A stretch of 20,006 bases of DNA. Source: Deltaproteobacteria bacterium UBA5756 (GTDB taxonomy: Bacteria; Desulfobacterota; Syntrophorhabdia; Syntrophorhabdales; Syntrophorhabdaceae). Both the position numbers and the translations under genes were made by a program. The notes beneath the pieces are model-generated. The model worked only from the letters and a program-made list of their open reading frames with translations, was not told where the DNA came from and searched no databases. Positions 6,683-12,464 of this stretch are shown one piece after another (position 1 is the first letter of the stretch; every line of letters begins with the position of its first letter). The stretch spans positions 1-20,006 of the forward strand of contig DIFE01000002.1 in the NCBI GenBank assembly GCA_002418985.1, read 5' to 3'.

Positions 6683-8329
6683 ATAGAGCTTTACGGAAAT
6701 ACCCAGGGGCTCAACCACCTCATAAAAAGACGTCTCACAAACCTGTACAAGAAGCGGCTCGAACCTTCTGTCGTCATCACGCAGGATCTGGCCCGACAGA
6801 TCATGGACATATCTAAAGAGACGGCGCGCCAGATCGGCCTTCTCATCAATCGCCGCGGTCTGGTCGAGTACGTGATTGTCGGTGACAACCACCGCATAGA
6901 GATACCGTCGCTGTCTACGGAGCGTACCGGACGGGCGCGCTTCAGGGGGATACGGTTTATACATACCCACTTGCGGGGTGAATTTCTCTCGCGGGAGGAC
7001 CTGACCGACCTGGCCCTTTTGCAGCTCGACCTCGTGGCGTGCATTACGGAAATGAGAGGCGAGCGGCGGGAAACCATCCACGTCGGGTATCTCATCCCGG
7101 AGAATAAAGCGGGGCGGGCCTGGGATTTCATGGAACCCCAAGCGGTCTCCGAATTCAACCTCGACTTCACAGAATTCATAACGGAGCTGGAAAATGAATT
7201 CGTCAGGGAACGGGGCAGGTTCTACGTGACGAAGGAGAAGCATGACCGCTGCATCATCGTGAGCGTTGTCATGCCCGGCAGGGAAAAGAATGTGGACGAT
7301 TATGTCGCCGAAATGAAGGACCTGTGCTATTCGGCGGGGATCACCGCCCTTGATGCCGTCGTGCAGCGCCCCAAGGAGCTCCATCCCCGATACCTGATCG
7401 GCAGGGGCAAGATCGAGGAGATCGTGATGAAATGCCAGCAACTCGGGGCCGATCTCCTTGTCTTCGATGAAGAACTGACACCGGGCCAGATAAAGAACAT
7501 ATCACAGATAACGGAATTGAAGGTTATCGACCGCAACCAGCTTATCCTCGATATTTTCGCCGGAAGGGCCAACACGACCGAATCGAAGATCCAGGTGGAA
7601 CTGGCGCAACTCCGCTACATACTGCCCAGGCTCAGCGAGAAGAGCACGGCGTTTTCGCGCCTCATGGGAGGCATCGGAGGCCGCGGGCCCGGCGAACAAA
7701 AGCTGGAGGTGGACCGCAGGAGGATCAGGGACAGGTTAGCGTCTTTGGAACGCCGGCTCACCGAGATACGAAAGGTCCGTGACAAGAAAAGACAGAGGAG
7801 GCGTGCATCCTCCATCCCGATCGTATCCATCGTGGGCTACACGAATTCCGGTAAATCGACGCTCCTGAATCTCCTCACCAAAAGCAAGGTCGACGTGGAA
7901 GACAAACCCTTCTCCACCCTCAACCCGACAACGAGGATGATAAAATACCCCGAGCGAAAAAGGATAATCCTCACGGATACCGTGGGTTTCATAACCCGCC
8001 TGCCCGAGGTGCTGCTTCGCGCCTTCATGGCCACGCTGGAGGAACTCGAGGACGCCCACCTGCTCCTCCACCTCGTCGATATAAGCGCCCCCGATTTTGA
8101 AGACCGCATCGTTTCCGTGGAAAACGTCATCGACGGCCTTGGTCTTTCCAACAAAAAGAGGCTGGTCGTCTTCAACAAGACGGACAGGGTCAACCCCGCA
8201 CTGGTTCCCAATGTCGAGAGACGTTACAATGCGGTTTCCATCTCGTCACTCAGGAAAGAAGGTATCGACAGCCTGGTTGAAGCGATCGAGAGCGCGCTGG
8301 CCGAAGGTCCGCCGCCCACGCCGGATTGA
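6683..8329 (+). CDS. hflX: GTPase HflX, ribosome-splitting factor, probable ATA start
   Basis: Family features in order: glycine-rich N-terminal domain with GRGKIEEI, DEELTPGQIKNI, VIDRNQLILDIFAGRANTTE, the linker GGIGGRGPGEQKLEVDRR, then a G domain with P-loop GYTNSGKS (about residues 384-391), DTVGF (G3), NKTD (G4) and SSL (G5). HflX binds the 50S subunit and, with GTP, rescues stalled or heat-damaged ribosomes. The first ATG is at 6803, but homology clearly begins 40 codons earlier: YGNTQGLN, YKKRLEPSVVITQDLARQI are typical N-terminal HflX sequence. No ATG, GTG or TTG lies in frame there. An ATA at 6683 sits 6 nt after the Shine-Dalgarno-like CAGAGG (6671-6676), so I place the start there (548 residues). 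If ATA is not used, the product from 6803 has 508 residues. The gene begins 16 nt after the NusG-like stop and is probably co-transcribed. Confidence 0.93.
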   Translation: MELYGNTQGLNHLIKRRLTNLYKKRLEPSVVITQDLARQIMDISKETARQIGLLINRRGLVEYVIVGDNHRIEIPSLSTERTGRARFRGIRFIHTHLRGEFLSREDLTDLALLQLDLVACITEMRGERRETIHVGYLIPENKAGRAWDFMEPQAVSEFNLDFTEFITELENEFVRERGRFYVTKEKHDRCIIVSVVMPGREKNVDDYVAEMKDLCYSAGITALDAVVQRPKELHPRYLIGRGKIEEIVMKCQQLGADLLVFDEELTPGQIKNISQITELKVIDRNQLILDIFAGRANTTESKIQVELAQLRYILPRLSEKSTAFSRLMGGIGGRGPGEQKLEVDRRRIRDRLASLERRLTEIRKVRDKKRQRRRASSIPIVSIVGYTNSGKSTLLNLLTKSKVDVEDKPFSTLNPTTRMIKYPERKRIILTDTVGFITRLPEVLLRAFMATLEELEDAHLLLHLVDISAPDFEDRIVSVENVIDGLGLSNKKRLVVFNKTDRVNPALVPNVERRYNAVSISSLRKEGIDSLVEAIESALAEGPPPTPD

Positions 8330-8390
8330 TTTTTTTCTCATTCTCGCTTACAATCTCACGGCAGTAACATGAGTCTCAGAGGTCCATGGT

Positions 8391-8406
8391 TTGAAACGCG
8401 TTTCAG
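8391..8406. promoter_or_regulatory. 14-bp perfect palindrome, candidate operator of the RsbW-like operon
   Basis: TGAAACGCGTTTCA (8392-8405) equals its own reverse complement and lies about 40 nt before the ATG at 8445. A near copy, TTGAAACGTGTTTGAG, occurs at 11621-11636 before the TauE-type gene, with 14 of 16 bases shared. Such a palindrome without a loop suits a dimeric DNA-binding protein better than an RNA hairpin. Confidence 0.45.
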
Positions 8407-8444
8407 GGTCAAAATAAAGCGTAACAGCGTCAGGAGAGACAGCG

Positions 8445-8924
8445 ATGGAAGGACAAAACGGCACCAGCGAAAACAAGGGCCAGGGACGTTACCAGGTTCT
8501 TGGCGAGCACACCTCGGAAGCAAGGCTGGAGTCCATCGATGCCTTCATTGAATTCGCCTGCGGCCACGCCAGGGAGCGCGGGTTTACCGATGACCGTATG
8601 GACCAGATCACGCGCGTTCTCAGGGAGGCGCTCACCAATATCATCACCTTTACGTTTGATGATGCGCCGGGAGAAATGAAAGTCTCATGCAACATCGACA
8701 AGTTCGGCAAGTTCGTCCTTGCCATTGTCGATTCCGGTAAGCCATTCAACATGCTTCTCGAAGACGACCCCTTTATCGGCTCCCTCGGCCCCACCACCGA
8801 TACCCCCCGTCTCACGACAAAGACCATGAAGCGCTTCTCCAGCAACATAGAATACAAACGCCTCGAAAACAGAAACCACCTCATCATCACCCTGGCAAGG
8901 GACATGAGAAAGGGTAAAGAGTAA
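8445..8924 (+). CDS. RsbW/SpoIIAB-type serine-kinase-like ATPase (HATPase_c_2)
   Basis: 159 residues. After a variable ~25-residue start the GHKL-type ATP-binding fold is visible: helix ESIDAFIEFACGHARERG, N box REALTNIITF (about residues 65-74) with the Asn that binds magnesium, G1-like box IVDSGKPFN (about 98-106) and a shortened lid ending GSLGPTTDTPRLTTKTM. Proteins of this class are anti-sigma factors or regulatory protein kinases that switch partners by phosphorylating an STAS-domain antagonist; some act in other stress circuits. No STAS protein, phosphatase or sigma factor is nearby, so the partner is unknown. The usual G2 glycines (GxGL) are poorly kept. A good Shine-Dalgarno (AGGAGAG) precedes the ATG. 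The MoaD-like gene begins 8 nt after the stop, so the three genes to 9984 probably form one operon. Confidence 0.82.
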   Translation: MEGQNGTSENKGQGRYQVLGEHTSEARLESIDAFIEFACGHARERGFTDDRMDQITRVLREALTNIITFTFDDAPGEMKVSCNIDKFGKFVLAIVDSGKPFNMLLEDDPFIGSLGPTTDTPRLTTKTMKRFSSNIEYKRLENRNHLIITLARDMRKGKE

Positions 8925-8932
8925 GTTTTTCC

Positions 8933-9160
8933 ATGATCCGGATTACTATCAAGCTCTTTGCAACACTGAGAAAAGACCGTTTTGACGTGGCCGAGGGTGA
9001 ATTTCCGGACGGTGTGACGGTGAGTGATGTCCTCCTCCGGTACAGCGTACCCGAAAAGGAAGTGACGCTTATCTTCATCAATGGACGTCACGGCGATTGC
9101 GACACCGTCCTTTTCGACGGCGACACCCTTTCCCTCTTTCCACCCGTCGGGGGAGGATGA
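8933..9160 (+). CDS. MoaD/ThiS family sulfur-carrier protein
   Basis: 75 residues, the size of MoaD. The beta-grasp pattern is clear: strand MIRITIKLFATLR, helix TVSDVLLRY, strand VTLIFINGRH, strand DTLSLFPPV and a C-terminal Gly-Gly-Gly end. The terminal Gly-Gly is the part that is adenylated by an E1-like enzyme and then carries sulfur as a thiocarboxylate. The E1-like gene overlaps or abuts directly downstream (ATGA at 9157-9160), which supports a functional pair. The likely role is sulfur donation to molybdopterin/tungstopterin or to another small molecule; AOR at 13674 needs such a cofactor, but moaE and other cofactor genes are not in the window. ThiS or a protein-modifier role cannot be excluded. 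Confidence 0.85.
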   Translation: MIRITIKLFATLRKDRFDVAEGEFPDGVTVSDVLLRYSVPEKEVTLIFINGRHGDCDTVLFDGDTLSLFPPVGGG

Positions 9161-9165
9161 CGAGC

Positions 9166-9984
9166 ATGGATGCAATCTCCGATTTTTTGAAGGAACACGC
9201 CCGGGGTGATCTTGTTCCCTGGGAAGTCCAGAAAGACACCGCCTCCCGGTTCAACACAACGGTGCGGCAGATCGAGGAAGCCATCCTTTCCATGGATCTT
9301 CTTCCGGCACGCTATGCAAGGAACCGGACAATGATCGACATTGCCCGGCAGAGAATCCTCTTTAACAGCACCGTGGCCGTAGTCGGCTGCGGCGGCCTCG
9401 GAGGTTACGTTATCGAAGAGCTCTCGCGTCTTGGCGTGGGAACGTTGAGAGTCATCGATTCCGACGTTTTCGAGGAACACAACCTCAACCGTCAGGCACT
9501 TTGCACCTTCTCATCCCTTGGAACGGCAAAGGTAGATGCCGCCCGGGACCGCGTCCGGGCAATCAACCCCGCTTGCGAGATTGTCACCCTTGAGGCACGG
9601 CTCGATGCAAACAATGCAGCTGCCCTTCTGGCCGATGCGTCAGTGGCTGTCGATGCGCTCGACAATATCCCGTCGCGTCTCGATCTGGCCGACGCCTGCA
9701 TCGGTCGGAAGATCCCTCTCGTCCACGGCGCCATCGGCGGCTGGTACGGCACCGTGCTCACCCAAGGCCGCGCGGAGAATACCATACGGCAGCTTTACGG
9801 GGACGTCAAAAGTTCAAAGGGCATCGAAGAATCTCTGGGAGCACCCCCGTTCACACCGGCGGCCATCGCGTCCATGGAGGCCGCTGAGGTATGCAAACTC
9901 CTGACCTCAGACGGCTCAACACTCGAAGGCCGGATGATCTTCATCGATCTTTTCGAGATGAGCATTGCAACATTCCGGGTATGA
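9166..9984 (+). CDS. ThiF/MoeB/HesA family E1-like adenylyltransferase
   Basis: An N-terminal helical extension of about 60 residues (PWEVQKDTASRF, TTVRQIEEAILS, LLPARYARNR) precedes the adenylation domain: nucleotide loop VVGCGGLGGYV, then VIDSDVFEEHNLNRQ, LGTAKVDAA and VDALDNIPSRLDL, which hold the Asp, Arg, Lys and Asp residues used for ATP and magnesium. So adenylation of the MoaD-like tail seems possible. The CxxC zinc pairs of MoeB/ThiF and the usual active-site Cys loop are absent; the end reads LGAPPFTPAAIASMEAAEVCKLL, as in HesA-like proteins. Two starts are possible. ATG 9157 overlaps the upstream stop, but GGAGG touches it; ATG 9166 lies 9 nt after GGAGG and is preferred. The gene is translationally coupled to the MoaD-like gene. 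Confidence 0.87.
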   Translation: MDAISDFLKEHARGDLVPWEVQKDTASRFNTTVRQIEEAILSMDLLPARYARNRTMIDIARQRILFNSTVAVVGCGGLGGYVIEELSRLGVGTLRVIDSDVFEEHNLNRQALCTFSSLGTAKVDAARDRVRAINPACEIVTLEARLDANNAAALLADASVAVDALDNIPSRLDLADACIGRKIPLVHGAIGGWYGTVLTQGRAENTIRQLYGDVKSSKGIEESLGAPPFTPAAIASMEAAEVCKLLTSDGSTLEGRMIFIDLFEMSIATFRV

Positions 9985-10028
9985 TTATTGTAGTATTCAA
10001 ATCCTTTCCGTTGCATGGGGACGTTCAT

Positions 10029-10058
10029 TGTTGTAGACTATTGTTAGAAATTACAACA
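10029..10058. promoter_or_regulatory. Inverted repeat over the toxin-antitoxin promoter, candidate autoregulatory operator
   Basis: TGTTGTA (10029-10035) and TACAACA (10052-10058) are perfect reverse complements separated by 16 nt. A possible promoter, TTGCAT (10011-10016) with a 17-nt spacer and TAGACT (10034-10039), overlaps the left arm. Antitoxins of this type usually repress their own operon, so binding here would make sense; this is inference. Confidence 0.45.
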
Positions 10059-10077
10059 GTGCAACAGAGGTGTCAGT

Positions 10078-10356
10078 ATGCTAGTAGATTTGAAACAGAA
10101 ATCACAGGTGACCATTCCAGGGGGTTTGGTAAAGAAATTGAACTTGAAGGTAGGCGACAAACTGCAAATAGAAGAACAGGATGGTAAGCTTATTCTTACG
10201 CCGGTGGTCGTCGTACCCAAAGACCAGGCCTGGTTTTACAGTCCTGAGTGGCAGGAAGGGGAACGCGAGGTTGACAGGCAAAAACAGGCCGGTAGAGTAC
10301 ACAAAGCTTCCACAAAAGAGGAACTGTTTAATAAATTGGGGTTGGATAAAGTTTGA
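10078..10356 (+). CDS. AbrB/SpoVT-family antitoxin
   Basis: 92 residues. The N-terminal swapped-hairpin AbrB domain is plain (residues 3-45): LKQKSQVTIPGGLVKKLNL, VGDKLQIEEQDGKLILTP. The C-terminal half (AWFYSPEWQEGEREVDRQKQ and ELFNKLG) is the charged tail found in AbrB-type antitoxins that wraps the toxin. AGAGG lies 8 nt before the ATG. Its stop TGA overlaps the TTG start of the toxin gene, so the pair is translationally coupled. It would neutralise the RelE-like toxin and repress the operon. The sequence is visibly more AT-rich than the genes on either side, in line with a mobile module. Confidence 0.87.
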   Translation: MLVDLKQKSQVTIPGGLVKKLNLKVGDKLQIEEQDGKLILTPVVVVPKDQAWFYSPEWQEGEREVDRQKQAGRVHKASTKEELFNKLGLDKV

Positions 10357-10613
10357 ATATCTACTTTTCCGACCATTTTCTCACATGCGTAAAGCGTTTG
10401 TCGGACGATGTTAAGAAGGTGCTCAAAGAAAAACTCGAACTCATGACCGACGATCCGGCCCATCCGTCGTTGAGAACAAAGAGAGTGAAGGGCCATGATC
10501 AAATATTTGAGGCAAGTATAAACATGAGCATAAGGATGACGTGGGAATATTACGAAGATGGCATCCTCCTGAGAAACATCGGCGAGCACGACAAAACACT
10601 GAAGAAACCTTAA
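10353..10613 (+). CDS. RelE/ParE-superfamily toxin
   Basis: 86 residues from a TTG start that overlaps the antitoxin stop (TTGA). The compact alpha-beta pattern is that of the RelE fold: FSDHFLTCVKRLSDDVKKVLKEKLELM (two helices), then HPSLRTKRVKGHDQIFEASI, SIRMTWEYYEDGILLRNIGEHD (strands) and a basic end. The RM/R residues in SIRMTWEY and the Lys/Arg cluster suit an mRNA-cleaving or gyrase-acting toxin, but which target cannot be told. The EHD near the C-terminus is common in this subfamily. It is normally held inactive by the upstream AbrB-type protein. The gene looks intact. Confidence 0.82.
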   Translation: MNIYFSDHFLTCVKRLSDDVKKVLKEKLELMTDDPAHPSLRTKRVKGHDQIFEASINMSIRMTWEYYEDGILLRNIGEHDKTLKKP

Positions 10614-10732
10614 AAGACATGAGACAAACGCGTATTCCACTTGACGTCTCTCGTGACCTCTTCAAGGAGGTTTTCGAGAACGTAACCCGGGACTTTGATC
10701 TTGCGAAATAGAACGCTGAAAGGAGTGTTGAA

Positions 10733-11089
10733 ATGAACAATCGCGGTTTCGTTCGGGCGTTTGTGATGGAAGGATTGATCGGAATAGCTATCATCGCGAT
10801 CATCGCTACAATCGCTATTCCACAATATATAAATTACAGAAACCGCGAACTCAATAAAGAAGCTAAAACGCACGCCTATAAGGCATACGAAGCGTCACAG
10901 GCCTTTTTCCGCATTAACCCAAAGGCGCAACCGACCGTGGAAGACATCTCCCAATACGGTTATGGAAGCTCTCCGGACATCATATTGATCATCAGCGGGG
11001 GCAAGGAAAGTCTATCCATAAAGGCCAACCATGTGAGAAGCAATAAAACGTATCGCATAGATGCGATGGGAGAATTGTCCACCGATTAA
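10733..11089 (+). CDS. Atypical type IV pilin-like protein
   Basis: 118 residues. The N-terminus has the prepilin layout, short basic leader MNNRG followed by a long hydrophobic helix ending IAIPQYINYR, then a small globular part. In ordinary pilins Gly-Phe is followed by a Glu at mature position 5 and a Pro at 22. Here the Glu is at 8 and the Pro at 25, so three extra residues (about VRA) lie between the cleavage Gly and the Glu, and an Arg sits inside the normally uncharged stretch. Processing by the prepilin peptidase may be altered. The globular domain is short and has no cysteine pair. AAGGAG lies 7 nt before the ATG. No other pilus genes are near, so it could be an orphan pseudopilin or a decayed pilin. 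Confidence 0.72.
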   Translation: MNNRGFVRAFVMEGLIGIAIIAIIATIAIPQYINYRNRELNKEAKTHAYKAYEASQAFFRINPKAQPTVEDISQYGYGSSPDIILIISGGKESLSIKANHVRSNKTYRIDAMGELSTD

Positions 11090-11123
11090 AAATCTACCGA
11101 ACATCTCGCAAGAAACAGTCTTC

Positions 11124-11151
11124 CCCATTACCCATTACCCATTACCCATAA
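11124..11151. repeat. Heptamer tandem repeat, four units
   Basis: CCCATTA occurs three times in succession (11124-11144), followed by a fourth unit with one change, CCCATAA (11145-11151). It fills most of the short gap between the pilin-like gene and the convergent DRTGG gene. No function is evident. Confidence 0.8.
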
Positions 11152-11159
11152 CCTGGTCT

Positions 11160-11534
11160 TTATGAAAAATCGCGTTTCTCGTCGGCCTTTTCTATACAGC
11201 CCGCCATTCCTTTGACATAAAGTCTGCCGACGGTCTCAAAAAGAATGTATTTCGTTGCCAGAATCGGGATATGCAGTTCCTCCGCAAGCTGGATGGTTTC
11301 CGGAAAAGGGCGTTTTCCGCGAACCAGGACGACGGCTGCCGCATCGAGAACATCCGCCGTACGGACGACCTGGGAGTTGGCCAGTCCTGTCAGCAACAGG
11401 CTTCCCGTTTTGCAGTATACCAGCAGATCGCTCATCAGATCGGCGCAGGCACCTTTGTCCACCTCCCGGTCAAGCTGATCGTGACCGACGATAACGTCGG
11501 CATTCAATATCTCCTGTACCTCTCGCAGTTTCAT
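11160..11534 (-). CDS. DRTGG-domain protein
   Basis: 124 residues covering a single DRTGG-type domain: MKLREVQEILNADVIVGHDQLDREV at the start, then CADLMSDLLVYCKTGSLLLTGL, ADVLDAAAVVLVRGKRPF and ELHIPILATKYILFETVGRLY. The name-giving motif itself is loose here. In longer proteins this domain is found beside CBS domains or in phosphotransacetylase-like enzymes; single-domain forms occur in anaerobes, often near hydrogenase or redox genes, and are thought to be regulatory, possibly nucleotide-binding. AGAAGGTGA lies a few nt before the ATG. It stands alone here, divergent from the TauE-type gene, so its partner is not evident. Confidence 0.78.
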   Translation of the reverse strand: MKLREVQEILNADVIVGHDQLDREVDKGACADLMSDLLVYCKTGSLLLTGLANSQVVRTADVLDAAAVVLVRGKRPFPETIQLAEELHIPILATKYILFETVGRLYVKGMAGCIEKADEKRDFS

Positions 11535-11620
11535 TTCACGTCACCTTCTGGAAATAGAATATGTTAAGAATGACAACAGATCAACTTTTTAACGTATGCG
11601 GACAAACGGCACGTGCTTCA

Positions 11621-11636
11621 TTGAAACGTGTTTGAG
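11621..11636. promoter_or_regulatory. Copy of the TTGAAACGYGTTTSAG motif upstream of the TauE-type gene
   Basis: TTGAAACGTGTTTGAG shares 14 of 16 bases with the palindromic site at 8391-8406. Both lie at nearly the same distance from the following start codon (57 and 54 nt). It sits just upstream of the predicted -35 box of the TauE-type gene. Confidence 0.4.
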
Positions 11637-11639
11637 CGT

Positions 11640-11669
11640 TTGCGCGCTCGCGCGCTGCCGTGTTATAGT
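11640..11669 (+). promoter_or_regulatory. Promoter of the TauE-type gene, probably leaderless
   Basis: TTGCGC (11640-11645), an 18-nt spacer and TATAGT (11664-11669). The spacer holds an inverted GCGCGC-TC-GCGCGC. The ATG at 11678 is only 8 nt after the -10 box and has no Shine-Dalgarno sequence, so the transcript likely begins at or next to the start codon. The -35 match is weak. Confidence 0.45.
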
Positions 11670-11677
11670 GGCTATGT

Positions 11678-12445
11678 ATGCTGGCGGAATCGTTTTATAG
11701 GAGTCAGGGCAAAGGACTTATCATTGGATTTGCGGGCGGCGCTTTCGGGGGCCTCGCGGGACTTGGCGGTGGTATCATCATGATCCCGCTCATGGTCTTT
11801 CTTGCAGGTGTAACCCAGCACGGAGCTCATGGCACGAGCCTTCTCGCCATCGTCTTCACAGGTCTTATCGGTTCCATAACCTACTTCTCCCATGGCTCCG
11901 TAGACTGGGCGGCAGCCCTTGTTCTTGCCGCCTCCGCCCTGTCCATGGCCAGGTTCGGGGCCCTCTACGCCCATTCGCTCCCGGAAGAGAGACTCAGGAA
12001 GGCCTTCGGATGGTTCCTGATCTGCGCGTCTCTTTTGCTCGTCTCAAAGGGCCTCATCCTGAAGTCGTCATATCACATCGGTCCCATAACATACTACATC
12101 GTCCTTTTTGCAACGGGCATGTTCACGGGCTTCCTTTCGGGAATGATGGGTATCGGCGGCGGCGGCACCATGATACCTCCTCTCGTTATCCTCATCGGCA
12201 TGCCGCAGCACCTTGCGCAGGGGACATCGCTGCTCGCCATGGTGCCGGGCGGCGCCATGGGGGCATTCACACATTACAGACTCGGCAATGTGGCAAAGGA
12301 TATCGCCCTGGGATTGATGATAGGCGCCGCCATCGGAAGTTACTTCGGCGCCACCTTCGCCCACGTCCTGCCGGAATTCTACCTGAAGCTCGTCTTTTGT
12401 GTTGTCGGTCTGTGGATGGGAGTGAAATACATCAGAAGAAAGTAA
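11678..12445 (+). CDS. TauE/SafE (TSUP) family membrane transporter
   Basis: 255 residues, about seven to eight hydrophobic segments. The family hallmark is a duplicated half with a glycine-rich motif, seen twice: GFAGGAFGGLAGLGGGIIMIPL (cut at its centre, about residues 16-37) and GFLSGMMGIGGGGTMIPPL (about 145-163). HGAHGTSLLAIV and HLAQGTSLLAMVPGG are the second matching pair. Members export or import sulfite, sulfonates, sulfoacetate or other organic anions across the inner membrane; substrate cannot be read from sequence. The start is taken at ATG 11678; no Shine-Dalgarno is seen. The gene is convergent with ftcD, 19 nt apart. Confidence 0.88.
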   Translation: MLAESFYRSQGKGLIIGFAGGAFGGLAGLGGGIIMIPLMVFLAGVTQHGAHGTSLLAIVFTGLIGSITYFSHGSVDWAAALVLAASALSMARFGALYAHSLPEERLRKAFGWFLICASLLLVSKGLILKSSYHIGPITYYIVLFATGMFTGFLSGMMGIGGGGTMIPPLVILIGMPQHLAQGTSLLAMVPGGAMGAFTHYRLGNVAKDIALGLMIGAAIGSYFGATFAHVLPEFYLKLVFCVVGLWMGVKYIRRK

Positions 12446-12464
12446 AGAAACCCGAAACCTTCTT

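Noticed and set aside
10619..10711. 30-codon ORF between toxin and pilin-like genes
   Set aside because: No Shine-Dalgarno, no recognisable homology, and too short to support as a gene; mentioned only as a possible remnant.
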